Notes: generated from the sequence alone by a model not told the origin. DNA of 64,000 bases from an uncultured Eubacteriales bacterium (GCA_934486635.1 CAKSPZ010000003.1:1-64000); one strand, 5' to 3'; numbered from the stretch's first letter, positions 7,864 to 17,106 are shown. Numbers and translations: made by a program.

Positions 7864-9492
7864 ATGAAATTTAAAAAGTTTTTTACAAGTATGGCGATTA
7901 TGTCAATGCTTTTAGTTGCAGGTGTTTCAACTACAGCGTTTGCATATAGTCAGGATAAGGAAAGTTTATCATATCATGAGAATGACAGCTATGAATGTGA
8001 AGAATTTGAGGAGTTTGAAGAGTTTGAAAGCGAAGAAACCTGTAAAGATGAAAAAGAACTTAAAAATTTAAGGATAAAAAAATATTTAGAAGAAAAAGGT
8101 TTTGAAATAAAAGAAAATGAATTAAAATCAGATGAAATGCAATTTTTTGACATAACTAAATATAAAGGTACTGACGAGACGATAATTATACCTAATATAA
8201 TAGTAAATATAGAAGATAGAGCATTTGAAAATTGTAAAAATATCAAAAAAATTATAATGCCATGTGTGTGTAGGATAGGAAGCTATGCTTTTAATGGATG
8301 TACTTCTTTAGAAGAAATAAATGTATCAGATGAATTGATATCTATCGGCAATTGTGCATTTATGAATTGTGAATCCTTAAAGACATTTACAGTACCTAGA
8401 TATATCTATTATATAAATAAAGGCACTTTTTTAGGGTGTAAAAATTTATCAAATGTAATACTAAATACTAATTTAAAAGAGATAAAAGATTATGCGTTTA
8501 CAGGTTGTCAAAGTATAAAATCTGTTATTTTACCTCAAAATGTTAACAGAATAGGTTATGCAGCTTTTATGGACTGTGAAAATTTAGAAGAAGTAAAAGT
8601 TACAGGTAATTTTAAAACATCAGATATTGAATATATATTGTCTGGTGGCTTTAGTGAGTTAGCCTTTTATAATTGTAAACAATTGAAAAAGATTGATTTT
8701 AATCCAGAGATAAAATATCAACGGGACTCATTTCCTATAAATTGTGTTGTAAATGGTGAAGTAATTCTTTGTGAAGAGGATTTAGAACCATTTAAAGAAG
8801 AAGCAAAAGAGCTTCGTGAAAATGTAATTAAACTAATAGACAAAGCTAATAAAGATAAAGTAGATTGGTCTCAATATAATCCTCCATCAGGCAAAATTGG
8901 AGAAAGTGAGGACGGAATAGCTAAATTACTGAATAAGTATGATGGATATTCAAGTTTACCAAAGGTTGTAGATGAAGAAATATTTGAGAAACTATCTGCA
9001 GATAAACCAATTCTTTATAGAGGAATAGGGGATAAAAATGGTAAAACTGGTGCAGATTTTGCAAATGAATTTAGATATGGTAAATTTTTCAATGGACAAG
9101 GATGTCAGGGCAATGGAACTTATACCACAACAGATTTAGAAGTGGCACATGGATATGCATATGAATGGGGCGATGGAACACAGAGGGAAGAGAATATAGG
9201 TCTTTTAAAAATGTGTTTAGATGATTCAGCCTTAATTATAGATTATGACGAATTATATGAATTGAATAAACTTTATAAAAACGATGATTTTGACTATCTT
9301 GTTAAAATTTTTGAAAATGAAAACAAGCCTTGGACTTATTTAATGGATTATGATTTAGGAAATCTTGCAGAGATTGCAGGTTATGACGCTATACATTACA
9401 ATGATATGAATGATGACTTTTATATAATATTAAATAGAGGAAAAGTTATAGTATCTGATAAAAATGTAGAAACTTCCAAAAGGAGTTTTTAA
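7864..9492 (+). CDS. Secreted BspA-type leucine-rich repeat protein with C-terminal ADP-ribosyltransferase-like domain
   Basis: A 542-residue protein with signal peptide MKFKKFFTSMAIMSMLLVAG..TAFA. An acidic stretch encoded by short tandem GAR-GAR-TTT repeats (EEFEEFEEFE, about 40-60) follows. Residues about 95-270 hold five to six LRR_5/BspA units, such as IEDRAFENCKNIKKIIMP and IGSYAFNGCTSLEEINV. After a linker, the C-terminal 170 residues resemble an ADP-ribosyltransferase of the R-S-E type: LYRG with Arg386, GNGTYTTTD near 417-424 in place of the STS motif, and GYDAIHYND...FYIILNRGKVIV near 506-530. The catalytic Glu cannot be assigned with confidence; there is no clear ExE or QxE before the last strand, although E503 lies near. 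I infer a secreted effector or toxin with LRR binding. A monocistronic gene bounded by its own promoter and terminator. Confidence 0.65.
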   Translation: MKFKKFFTSMAIMSMLLVAGVSTTAFAYSQDKESLSYHENDSYECEEFEEFEEFESEETCKDEKELKNLRIKKYLEEKGFEIKENELKSDEMQFFDITKYKGTDETIIIPNIIVNIEDRAFENCKNIKKIIMPCVCRIGSYAFNGCTSLEEINVSDELISIGNCAFMNCESLKTFTVPRYIYYINKGTFLGCKNLSNVILNTNLKEIKDYAFTGCQSIKSVILPQNVNRIGYAAFMDCENLEEVKVTGNFKTSDIEYILSGGFSELAFYNCKQLKKIDFNPEIKYQRDSFPINCVVNGEVILCEEDLEPFKEEAKELRENVIKLIDKANKDKVDWSQYNPPSGKIGESEDGIAKLLNKYDGYSSLPKVVDEEIFEKLSADKPILYRGIGDKNGKTGADFANEFRYGKFFNGQGCQGNGTYTTTDLEVAHGYAYEWGDGTQREENIGLLKMCLDDSALIIDYDELYELNKLYKNDDFDYLVKIFENENKPWTYLMDYDLGNLAEIAGYDAIHYNDMNDDFYIILNRGKVIVSDKNVETSKRSF

Positions 9493-9499
9493 TTATTAT

Positions 9500-9537
9500 A
9501 AACGGAGAGCTTTTTAAAAGTTCTCCGTTTATTTTTG
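9500..9537 (+). terminator. Terminator after the LRR-ART gene
   Basis: AAACGGAGA (9500-9508) pairs with TCTCCGTTT (9522-9530), followed by ATTTTTG. It lies 7 bases after the stop and just before the end of the convergent oxidoreductase gene. Confidence 0.75.
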
Positions 9538-9548
9538 TTACATAATAA

Positions 9549-10847
9549 TTAAACATTTGCATTTTTTTTTGCAGGATTATCAATCATTTTTCCACTTTCA
9601 TTAAATCGTGATCCATGGCAAGGGCAATCCCATGAATGCTCAATTTCATTCCATTTTAAGGCACATCCAAGGTGAGAGCACCTTTTTATTGATGGAGTAA
9701 AAAAATTAGTGATGGTTTCACCTAAATTAAAAAATAATTGAGTATTTAAAATATTTCGAGATGGTGAAAAAACCTCAGAAAAATCATTTTTCCTTTCAAG
9801 AACCAAATCTGAAAGAATTTTAGCAGCAACCATTGAAGAAGTCATACCCCACTTATTAAATCCAGTTGCTACGAACCAATTAGGAGTATGCTTGGAATAC
9901 TTTCCAATGTACGGAATATTATCTAGTGTCATACAATCTTGAGTTGCCCAGAAATATTTTTCTTTTGATTTAGGATAATGTATTTTTGTAAATTGTCTAA
10001 GTTCGTTATAACCTGTACTGCTTTTTCCGGTACGATTATTTCCTCCGCTGATTAATAATAGATTGTTATAATTTCTAAATGACATTCCATTTTGAGACTC
10101 GTCAACAAGCATACTATCTAATTGAGGAGCATTTTGAAGAGCTAAAACATAAGAACGATTTTGATACATTTTTATAAAATAAGAACCATGAGAGTTTATA
10201 AATGGAAAATGTGTTGCAATAATAATTTTTTTTGCTTGAATTTTTACATTTTCAGTAAATGCGGTAGTGTTATCTAGTCTTTTTATAAAAGTATTTTCAT
10301 AAATATTTAAATCTTTAGATATTTTATCAATAAATTTTAAAGGATTGAATTGAGCCTGGTTGTCAATTTTTATAGCCCCTGATATTTCAATTGGAACAGG
10401 AATTTTGTCTAAAAATTGGGCTTTGTAATTAAGTTTTTCAAGAGCCATTATTTCTTTTTCAATTTTTATTTGATTATTTACAGAGTAAGTTATTGCTTTT
10501 TTTTCTTCAAAATCACAGTCAATGTTTTTACAAAGTTTAAAATATGATTCTAAAGCCATTTTATTAGCTTCTAAATATTGTCTTGCAAGTTCTATACCAT
10601 AATTTTCAATTAAGGTATTATATATTAAGGAATGTTGGAATGTAATTTTTGCAGTAGTATTTTTTGTTATTCCCATACCAATTCGTTGTGCTTCAACTAA
10701 TATATAATCTATACCTTGCTGTTTTAAAAAATATGCACATAGAATTCCTGCAAGGCCACCTCCTATTATTAAGACATCTGTTTTTTTATCACTGTTTAAT
10801 TTTTCAAAATTTTTTAAATTAACACTATCATACCATATTGATTTCAT
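9549..10847 (-). CDS. FAD-dependent oxidoreductase with C-terminal Rieske [2Fe-2S] domain
   Basis: A 432-residue protein. The N-terminal DAO-type dinucleotide fold shows VLIIGGGLAGILCAYFLKQQG, followed by ITKNTTAKIT. Near the C-terminus are WFVATGFNKWGMTSSMVAA and then a Rieske cluster site, CSHLGC ... CPCHGSRF, with both Cys-x-His pairs present. This matches the architecture of YhfW-like proteins of Bacillus and their relatives; substrates of these are mostly unknown (amine or amino acid oxidation is typical for the fold). I start it at ATG 10847, six bases after AGGTGA, rather than the in-frame TTG five codons earlier that overlaps that site. It stands alone, convergent with the toxin-like gene. 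Confidence 0.85.
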   Translation of the reverse strand: MKSIWYDSVNLKNFEKLNSDKKTDVLIIGGGLAGILCAYFLKQQGIDYILVEAQRIGMGITKNTTAKITFQHSLIYNTLIENYGIELARQYLEANKMALESYFKLCKNIDCDFEEKKAITYSVNNQIKIEKEIMALEKLNYKAQFLDKIPVPIEISGAIKIDNQAQFNPLKFIDKISKDLNIYENTFIKRLDNTTAFTENVKIQAKKIIIATHFPFINSHGSYFIKMYQNRSYVLALQNAPQLDSMLVDESQNGMSFRNYNNLLLISGGNNRTGKSSTGYNELRQFTKIHYPKSKEKYFWATQDCMTLDNIPYIGKYSKHTPNWFVATGFNKWGMTSSMVAAKILSDLVLERKNDFSEVFSPSRNILNTQLFFNLGETITNFFTPSIKRCSHLGCALKWNEIEHSWDCPCHGSRFNESGKMIDNPAKKNANV

Positions 10848-11007
10848 AAGAATCACCTGCAAATTATGTTTTTTATAGTGTTTCCTACTGTTAAAATTTT
10901 TATACTTAGGGTTGTTATTTTATATTAAGTAAAGTAAGTACAGAAAATATTTAATTAATTTAAGCTATAATAACTTTAAGTTTAACAACGTACAAGGTTA
11001 ATTACAT

Positions 11008-11052
11008 ATAAAAAATAAAAACAGTCACTTGGGGTTAAAAGTGACTGTTTTT
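11008..11052 (-). terminator. Terminator of the rhamnose/glycosyltransferase operon
   Basis: On the minus strand AAAAACAGTCACTT (11052-11039) pairs with AAGTGACTGTTTTT (11030-11017), and T-rich sequence follows. It lies 22 bases after the last gene of the 17040-to-11075 operon. Confidence 0.75.
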
Positions 11053-11074
11053 AAAGTAGCTAAAATTAAAGGTT

Positions 11075-11785
11075 TTAATTATTTATAGACTTGCTTTTTA
11101 TTAGTGCGTGAATTAAATTAAGCCTTAGTCTAATCATAGAAAATAGATCCTTGTGCTTAAAGCTACTTACGTTATTTGAATGTCTGCGGTATTTTAATAA
11201 TGGTATATTTATAAATTCAACAGAATTTTTTTTATTTGCGATTAATCCAATCCACTGATCGTGCATAGGAATGTTTTTAGGAAAAGGTATAATATTTTTA
11301 ACAAAATCATTACGCATAGCCATGCAGCAACCAATATAAGAGTTATGTATAATATTATATAAGACGCCTTTTTTACAATGTCTAAAAGCAAAAAATGATG
11401 GATAAATAGTATTGTTTTTTTCATCAATAACAATACTATCGTGAATAATTACATCAGCATTTGTTTTATTAAACATATCTGTTATAATTTTAATTTTATT
11501 TTCCAACCAGATATCATCTTGATCGCTTAAAAATATATATTTATTTTTACAGTATTTTATGGCATTTTCAAAATTTTTTATTACACCAAGACAAGGCCCA
11601 TTAACAATAGTTATTCTGTTATCGAATTTTGCAAATTCAGTAATAATTTCAAGGGTTTTATCTGAACTTTTATCGTAAGAAATAATAATTTCATCATTTT
11701 CATCAAGTTGATTTAAAATAGAGTAAAGTTGTTCTTTTAAGTATTTTTCACCGTTATATACGGCCATAGCTACAGAAACATTCAT
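11075..11785 (-). CDS. GT2 family glycosyltransferase (rhamnosyltransferase-like)
   Basis: A 236-residue GT-A enzyme. It begins MNVSVAMAVYNGEKYLKEQL, the nucleotide-sugar binding start of GT2 enzymes, followed by IIISYDKSSDKT and the metal-binding region FLSDQDDIW. YRRHSNNVSSF near the end is typical of rhamnosyltransferase-type GT2 proteins in dTDP-rhamnose operons. The start follows the rfbC stop by two bases. It is the last gene of the operon, so it probably adds a sugar, possibly rhamnose, to a cell-wall or surface polysaccharide; the exact donor is inferred from context. Confidence 0.85.
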   Translation of the reverse strand: MNVSVAMAVYNGEKYLKEQLYSILNQLDENDEIIISYDKSSDKTLEIITEFAKFDNRITIVNGPCLGVIKNFENAIKYCKNKYIFLSDQDDIWLENKIKIITDMFNKTNADVIIHDSIVIDEKNNTIYPSFFAFRHCKKGVLYNIIHNSYIGCCMAMRNDFVKNIIPFPKNIPMHDQWIGLIANKKNSVEFINIPLLKYRRHSNNVSSFKHKDLFSMIRLRLNLIHALIKSKSINN

Positions 11786-11787
11786 AA

Positions 11788-12351
11788 TTAATTATTAATA
11801 TTATCTATATATTCTTTAAATGATGGCAAAACGTTGTCTTTTTGAGAAAGTAAAATATTCATATCTTCAGATATAGGCCAATCGATAGCAATGTCTTTAT
11901 CATTATATATTATTCCACCTTCATTTTGAGGGTCATAAAAATCAGTACATTTATAAACAAATTCAGCTTCTTCAGATAAAACTAAAAAACCATGAGCAAA
12001 CCCTTTTGGAATGTATAATTGTCGTTTATTTGCATCACTTAAAACAGCACCTACCCATTTACCAAAGGTACGACTACCTTTTCTTAAATCAACTCCGACA
12101 TCAAAAACTTCACCCTTTATAACTCTAACAAGCTTTCCTTGAGGCTTTTTTGTTTGAAAATGTAATCCGCGAAGGACACCGCGTCTGGATTTAGATTGGT
12201 TATCTTGGACAAATTCAACGTCAATACCGGCTTTTTTAAATTCGTCATATTGATATGTTTCAAGGAAATAACCTCTGTTATCGCCAAAGACAGTAGGCTC
12301 AATTATAAACATACCATCAATATCGGTTTTTATAAAATTAAATTTACTCAT
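11788..12351 (-). CDS. rfbC: dTDP-4-dehydrorhamnose 3,5-epimerase
   Basis: A 187-residue cupin epimerase converting dTDP-4-keto-6-deoxy-glucose to the L-lyxo form. Visible landmarks are FGDNRGYFLETY, RGVLRGLHFQ (active-site His), KLVRVIKGEVFDV, YIPKGFAHGFLVLSE and the conserved Tyr in CTDFYDP. Length and motif order are normal. The ATG at 12351 is preferred because AGGAG lies about ten bases upstream; an in-frame TTG at 12360 would overlap that site. It lies between two GT2 genes rather than next to rfbA, an order seen in other Firmicutes polysaccharide operons. Confidence 0.95.
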   Translation of the reverse strand: MSKFNFIKTDIDGMFIIEPTVFGDNRGYFLETYQYDEFKKAGIDVEFVQDNQSKSRRGVLRGLHFQTKKPQGKLVRVIKGEVFDVGVDLRKGSRTFGKWVGAVLSDANKRQLYIPKGFAHGFLVLSEEAEFVYKCTDFYDPQNEGGIIYNDKDIAIDWPISEDMNILLSQKDNVLPSFKEYIDNINN

Positions 12352-12366
12352 AAATTGCAAATCTCC

Positions 12367-13344
12367 TTATTTTTTTAATATGCAAATGATATCAGCTATA
12401 CGACCTTTAAATGTTACAGCTTTAAAATAATTATTTTTATATTTATAGAGATTTAATATTTTACTTAGACTTTTTTCAGACAATGCATTAAAACGCATAT
12501 TTACAAAGTCGGTCTTTTCTTTTAAAATATTTAAATTTGTTTCATTTAATAAATAATAATAAGGTTCCATAGATTCAAGGTAATTTAGCATTTTCTTTGC
12601 TTTATTTAAACGTACATCAAAAGAAATTAATTTTTTCTGGTTATTATTTTTAACTATTTCTGATAATCCAATTGCATTTTCGCTATGGATGCGGTAATTT
12701 GTAAGAGGTGTATTAAAAAAGTAAAGACCATCTAAAAATGCTGCAATTAATGCTAATTCCCAATCATGTATACATACATTTTTCGTTTTTGAAAGAAAGA
12801 GATCCTTTACCTCACGAGTGAACGCGAATGTACATCCGGGTGAAATATTATAACTACAAATTGTATCGAAGTTAATTTTTACTGTTTCAAAAGGCTCAAT
12901 TCTAAATTTAATAAGATTATTATTTGAATGTAGAAAATTTTTATGAACAGAGATGATATTATCATTTTCATCAATAAATGTAAATCCAGAGAATAATCCT
13001 TTTACGCGCTCATCTGATTCAAATCTATTTAGCATGGAACCTACTTTAGTTTTGTACCAGATGTCATCTTGATCACAAAGGAAAATAACATCACCTGTTG
13101 TTTTTTTTATAGCATTTTTAAAATTATTTATAAAACCAATATTTTTAGAATTTATATTAAGATGCCAATGAGAAAGTTGATTCTTTTTTATAAAGTTTTT
13201 TATAATATTTGGGGTATCATCTGTGGAAGCATCATCACATATGATAACTTCATCGATTGTATGACGTTGAAAAAGAAGAGAGTGTAATTGTTTTAGTATA
13301 TATTTTTCTCCATTATAAGTAGTTAACGCGACAGATACCTTCAT
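12367..13344 (-). CDS. GT2 family glycosyltransferase (rhamnosyltransferase-like)
   Basis: A 325-residue GT-A enzyme. It shows MKVSVALTTYNGEKYILKQL, DEVIICDDASTDDT and FLCDQDDIW, and YRIHSENAIG further on. The C-terminal ~100 residues are rich in Lys, Asn and Tyr and lack a motif I know. I place the start at ATG 13344, nine bases after GGAG and one base beyond the rfbB stop; an in-frame ATG five codons earlier overlaps rfbB and would place the GGAG inside the gene. It probably works with the two other GT2 enzymes of the operon in building a rhamnose-containing polymer. Confidence 0.85.
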   Translation of the reverse strand: MKVSVALTTYNGEKYILKQLHSLLFQRHTIDEVIICDDASTDDTPNIIKNFIKKNQLSHWHLNINSKNIGFINNFKNAIKKTTGDVIFLCDQDDIWYKTKVGSMLNRFESDERVKGLFSGFTFIDENDNIISVHKNFLHSNNNLIKFRIEPFETVKINFDTICSYNISPGCTFAFTREVKDLFLSKTKNVCIHDWELALIAAFLDGLYFFNTPLTNYRIHSENAIGLSEIVKNNNQKKLISFDVRLNKAKKMLNYLESMEPYYYLLNETNLNILKEKTDFVNMRFNALSEKSLSKILNLYKYKNNYFKAVTFKGRIADIICILKK

Positions 13345-13345
13345 T

Positions 13346-14404
13346 TTATTTTTCTCCATACATATTTTTATAATAATCCTTATATTGACCGTTTGTTATA
13401 TTTGCCATCCAATTTTTATTGTTAAGATACCAATTAATTGTTTCCTTTATACCAACTTCAAAAGTGGTTTCAGGGTACCAACCTAAATCTCTTCTTATTT
13501 TTTCAGGATCAATCCCATATCGTTTATCATGACCTTTTCTATCTTTAACATATTTTATTAAGGTTTCGTTTACACTATCATCAACATATTTTTTTATATG
13601 ATTTATTATAGTTTTAACAATGGTAATATTAGTTCTTTCATTATGTCCACCTACATTATAAACTTCACCAAGTTTTCCTTTGTTTATTACCATATCTATT
13701 GCTTTACAGTGGTCTTTAACATAGAGCCAGTCACGGATATTCATACCATCACCATAAACAGGTAAGTCATTATGATTTAAAGTGTTATTTATAATTAATG
13801 GAATTAATTTTTCAGGAAATTGATAAGGTCCATAATTATTTGAACAACGAGTTATATTGATAGGAAATTTAAACGTATCAAAATAAGCTTTTACAATCAT
13901 ATCAGCGCCAGCTTTACTAGCAGAATAAGGACTGTGTGGATTTAAAGGGGTTGTTTCCATAAAGTATCCATCTTCTCCCAAAGAACCATAAACTTCATCT
14001 GTAGATACTTGTAAAAACTTACAACCACTTTTATAAATATCATCGCCAGAAGTCCAGAATTTTTTTGCTATATTTAGAAGATTAACTGTACCCTCTATAT
14101 TTGTTTTTACAAAAATTTCAGGATTTTCAATACTTCTATCAACATGACTTTCAGCGGCAAAATTGACCACATAATCAATATTATTTTCTTTAAATATGTT
14201 ATTAATAGCTTCATTATCACATATGTCAGCGTGAACAAATTTATAATTTTTATTATTTTCAATATCAACAAGATTTTCAAGATTTCCTGCATATGTTAAT
14301 TTATCAACGTTTATAATTTTAATATCATTATATTTTTGTAACATGTAATGGATAAAATTGGAGCCGATGAATCCGGCACCACCGGTGACTAGATAAGTTT
14401 TCAT
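13346..14404 (-). CDS. rfbB: dTDP-glucose 4,6-dehydratase
   Basis: A 352-residue short-chain dehydrogenase/reductase of the usual length. The NAD-binding motif is VTGGAGFIGSNFIHYML. Other family marks are NFAAESHVDRSIENP, STDEVYGSLGEDG and the catalytic YSASKAGAD. The sequence NYGPYQFPEKLIPLII and RDWLYVKDHCKAI are also hallmark segments. It makes dTDP-4-keto-6-deoxyglucose in the second step to dTDP-L-rhamnose. It starts three bases after the rfbD stop, so the two are translationally close. Confidence 0.96.
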   Translation of the reverse strand: MKTYLVTGGAGFIGSNFIHYMLQKYNDIKIINVDKLTYAGNLENLVDIENNKNYKFVHADICDNEAINNIFKENNIDYVVNFAAESHVDRSIENPEIFVKTNIEGTVNLLNIAKKFWTSGDDIYKSGCKFLQVSTDEVYGSLGEDGYFMETTPLNPHSPYSASKAGADMIVKAYFDTFKFPINITRCSNNYGPYQFPEKLIPLIINNTLNHNDLPVYGDGMNIRDWLYVKDHCKAIDMVINKGKLGEVYNVGGHNERTNITIVKTIINHIKKYVDDSVNETLIKYVKDRKGHDKRYGIDPEKIRRDLGWYPETTFEVGIKETINWYLNNKNWMANITNGQYKDYYKNMYGEK

Positions 14405-14407
14405 ATA

Positions 14408-15295
14408 TTAGTTCTCCTTTAGTAGTTTTGTTAAATAGGTATTAAGAGCTTCTTTCCAAGGGCGCATTTCATCCCCGACCGTACAACGAAGCATTAAATT
14501 ATCAAGTGATGAAAATGCAGGACGTTTTGTAGGACTTGGAAACTCATCGGTTGAACAAGGTAAGACTTCACAGTCAAGTTTTGCATATTTCATAATTAAT
14601 GAAGCAAACTCAAACCAAGAAGCATCACCATTTCCAGTACAATGATATATACCATAGTTATCTGTGAGAGCTATTTTTAAAATATGATAAGCTAAATCAT
14701 TTGCATTAGTAGGATTACCAATTTGGTCATTAACTACTTTAAGTTGTTTTTTTGTTTTTCCCAATTCTAACATTGTTTTGACAAAGTTTTTTCCTACATA
14801 TCCGTATAACCAAGCAGTACGTACAATAAAATATTTATTAATTTGTTCTTTTACATATTGTTCACCTAAGAGTTTAGATTTTCCATAAATACTATTTGGT
14901 GAACAAATATCCCATTCGCAATATGGGGAGTTCCCATTGCCCGGGAAAACATAGTCTGTAGAAATGTGAACAAGCTTAGCATTAACCTTTTTACAAGCCA
15001 TTGCAAGGTTTGCAGGCCCCATAGCGTTAACTTTCATAGCCACGTCAAGATTAGTTTCACAGCCGTCAACGTTTGTCATAGCTGCACAATTAATAACGAT
15101 ATCTGGTTGTTCTTTATTTATAAAATTAAAAACATCCGTGGATTTGGTAATATCCAACTCGTCCACATCTACGGCAACAACATCACAATTTTTATATTGT
15201 TTATCGATTGTTCCGATTTCACTATATCCATTTTTTAAAATGGTAGATAATTCATTGCCAAGCTGGCCATGAGAACCGGTAATAATTATTTTCAA
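14408..15295 (-). CDS. rfbD: dTDP-4-dehydrorhamnose reductase
   Basis: A 295-residue SDR enzyme that performs the last step to dTDP-L-rhamnose. Motifs are IITGSHGQLGNEL (cofactor binding), INCAAMTNVDGCE, STDYVFPGNG and the catalytic YGKSKLLGE. RTAWLYGYVGKNFV and the late KRPAFSSLDN are also typical. A GGAGGTC ribosome binding site precedes the ATG. A hairpin lies between this gene and the upstream rfbA. Confidence 0.95.
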   Translation of the reverse strand: MKIIITGSHGQLGNELSTILKNGYSEIGTIDKQYKNCDVVAVDVDELDITKSTDVFNFINKEQPDIVINCAAMTNVDGCETNLDVAMKVNAMGPANLAMACKKVNAKLVHISTDYVFPGNGNSPYCEWDICSPNSIYGKSKLLGEQYVKEQINKYFIVRTAWLYGYVGKNFVKTMLELGKTKKQLKVVNDQIGNPTNANDLAYHILKIALTDNYGIYHCTGNGDASWFEFASLIMKYAKLDCEVLPCSTDEFPSPTKRPAFSSLDNLMLRCTVGDEMRPWKEALNTYLTKLLKEN

Positions 15296-15332
15296 GTAAA
15301 GACCTCCAATAAAACTTTATAAACATGCCAAG

Positions 15333-15362
15333 GGACAACGATAGTATTAAAACTCGTTGTCC
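15333..15362 (-). other. Intra-operon hairpin between rfbA and rfbD
   Basis: GGACAACGA (15333-15341) is an exact inverted copy of TCGTTGTCC (15354-15362), with a 12-base loop. Neither strand has a following T tract, so it is unlikely to terminate transcription. It may be an mRNA processing or stability element that adjusts the ratio of rfbA to the downstream genes. Confidence 0.5.
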
Positions 15363-15378
15363 ATAAAAAACAAATAAG

Positions 15379-16263
15379 TTAAATGTTTTCAGAACCAGGT
15401 TCATTTGCTATTTTATAAAGATACTGACCATACTCGGTTTTCTTTAATTTATGAGCCATTTCAAGTAATTTTTCTTTATTTATAAATCCTTGACGGTATG
15501 CAATTTCTTCAAGACAAGCAATATATAAACCTTGTCTTGTTTGCACAGCTTCAACAAAATTAGAAGCGGCTAACATTGAGCGATGAGTTCCACTGTCAAG
15601 CCAAGCCATACCACGACCAAATAATTCTACTTTTAATTGTTTTCTTTTTAGGTACTCGTTGTTTATTGACGTAATTTCAAGTTCGCCTCTTGCTGAAGGT
15701 TTGACATTTTTTGCAATTTCTATAACAGTGTTGTCATAAAAATATAGACCAGGTACAGCATAACTTGATTTTGGATTTTGAGGTTTCTCTTCTATAGATA
15801 ATACATTCCATTCATTGTCAAATTCCACAACACCAAAATCTTTTGGATTACTCACATGGTAGCCAAAAATTGTAGCGCCGTTTTTGCGTGCAGCTGCATT
15901 TTTTAAACGTTCACTAAACCCATAACCATAAAATATGTTGTCACCTAGAATGAGGCAAACATTATCATTTCCAATAAATTTTTTGCCAAGAATAAATGCT
16001 TCTGCTAAACCTCGCGGTTCTTTTTGTATAGTGTATTCAAATTTAACACCGAATTTGGAGCCGTCACCTAAAAGTTCTTTGTACAAAGGTAAGTCACGTT
16101 CGGTAGAAATAATTAAAATTTCTCTAATGTTTGATAATAGTAACGTTGAGAGTGGATAATAAATTAATGGTTTATCATACACAGTTAATAATTGTTTTGA
16201 AACAGCTAAAGTTGATGGATATAGTCTGGTACCAGATCCGCCTGCTAAAATAATGCCTTTCAT
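15379..16263 (-). CDS. rfbA: Glucose-1-phosphate thymidylyltransferase
   Basis: A 294-residue nucleotidyltransferase, the usual length. It shows the signature GIILAGGSGTRLYPST at the N-terminus, then SKQLLTVYDKPLIYYPLS and LILGDNIFYG (metal-binding Asp), SIEEKPQNPKS, and GMAWLDSGTHRSMLAAS. It makes dTDP-glucose from dTTP and glucose-1-phosphate, the entry step of the rhamnose pathway. It follows a GT2 gene by 18 bases and is followed by rfbD after a small hairpin. Confidence 0.96.
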   Translation of the reverse strand: MKGIILAGGSGTRLYPSTLAVSKQLLTVYDKPLIYYPLSTLLLSNIREILIISTERDLPLYKELLGDGSKFGVKFEYTIQKEPRGLAEAFILGKKFIGNDNVCLILGDNIFYGYGFSERLKNAAARKNGATIFGYHVSNPKDFGVVEFDNEWNVLSIEEKPQNPKSSYAVPGLYFYDNTVIEIAKNVKPSARGELEITSINNEYLKRKQLKVELFGRGMAWLDSGTHRSMLAASNFVEAVQTRQGLYIACLEEIAYRQGFINKEKLLEMAHKLKKTEYGQYLYKIANEPGSENI

Positions 16264-16281
16264 AAGTAAAAAAACTCCTTT

Positions 16282-17040
16282 TTAATGCCACTTGTAAAAG
16301 TATTTTATCATAGAACTTACATGAATACATAAATATTTAAAATGAGAAGAACTAGAGCGTTCCCAACTATGTATAGCACTTACATAAGGTAAAAAAACGG
16401 TTTTCCCATATGCCTTTGCACGTTTTGTTAAATCAACATCTTCGAAGTACATGAAAAATTGGTCATCAAAACCATTTAATTCCTTAAAAACATTAGTTCT
16501 GATCATAATGAAACATCCACTACAAAAATCAATTTCAATAGGTTCAGATATAGTTTTATTTTTAAAGGTGTATTCATCTCTCCATTTTTTGAATATACCT
16601 CCGAAACGTTCTAACCGTCCACTCATTAAATATTTAAATTTGGGTTCACATTTGGGCAAATATTGAATAGAACCGTCGTCATTTAATATTTTTGGGGTGA
16701 CCATTGCAACGTCTTTATTAGATTCGAGGTAATCGGACAGAATGTCAAAAATATTTATATTAAAAGTTATATCAGGATTTAAAATTACATGATAATCTGA
16801 ATTTATCTTTTCTAAAACTTGATTATGACCATAACCAAAGCCCTTGTTTTCATTTAAAGCAATGATGTTAACTTGTGGAAAATTAGTTTTTATTAAGTTA
16901 ACAGTATTATCATTGGATTTGCTATCAACAACAAAAGTATCAAAGAAAAAGTCTTTTGAGTATTTATATATGCTATCTAGCACTGGCAAAATATTATCCT
17001 CATTATTATGGGTAACGATACAAATAGATATTTTTTTCAT
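16282..17040 (-). CDS. GT2 glycosyltransferase, rhamnosyltransferase (WbbL-like)
   Basis: A 252-residue GT-A enzyme, first gene of the rhamnose operon. It starts KKISICIVTHNNEDNILPVL, continues FDTFVVDSKSNDNT and has NENKGFGYGHNQ and ILNPDITF for the nucleotide/metal site. EIDFCSGCFIMIRTNVF and FFMYFEDVDLTKRAKAYG are characteristic of the WbbL/RfbF subgroup of rhamnosyltransferases. This argues that it moves rhamnose from dTDP-rhamnose to a lipid-linked or wall glycan acceptor. A strong promoter lies just upstream. Confidence 0.88.
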   Translation of the reverse strand: MKKISICIVTHNNEDNILPVLDSIYKYSKDFFFDTFVVDSKSNDNTVNLIKTNFPQVNIIALNENKGFGYGHNQVLEKINSDYHVILNPDITFNINIFDILSDYLESNKDVAMVTPKILNDDGSIQYLPKCEPKFKYLMSGRLERFGGIFKKWRDEYTFKNKTISEPIEIDFCSGCFIMIRTNVFKELNGFDDQFFMYFEDVDLTKRAKAYGKTVFLPYVSAIHSWERSSSSHFKYLCIHVSSMIKYFYKWH

Positions 17041-17077
17041 TACAATCTCTCTTCATAAATGATTTTTACACTAAAAA

Positions 17078-17106
17078 ATTGTATAACATAATTGTAATCA
17101 TGTCAA
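17078..17106 (-). promoter_or_regulatory. Promoter of the dTDP-rhamnose/GT2 operon
   Basis: Read on the minus strand: TTGACA (17106-17101), 17-base spacer, TACAAT (17083-17078). This is a near-perfect vegetative promoter and leaves a 5' leader of about 30 bases before the ATG at 17040. Confidence 0.75.

Noticed and set aside
7980..8035. Tandem GARGARTTTGA repeats as a phase-variation tract
   Set aside because: The unit is a multiple of three (codes Glu-Glu-Phe), so length change would not shift the frame; only a low-complexity acidic linker.
10848..10862. TTG start for the Rieske/FAD protein five codons upstream
   Set aside because: It would bury the AGGTGA site inside the gene; ATG 10847 is correctly spaced.
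15333..15362. Terminator between rfbA and rfbD
   Set aside because: The hairpin has no T tract on either side, and rfbD, rfbB and rfbC would otherwise need a separate promoter, none of which I see.
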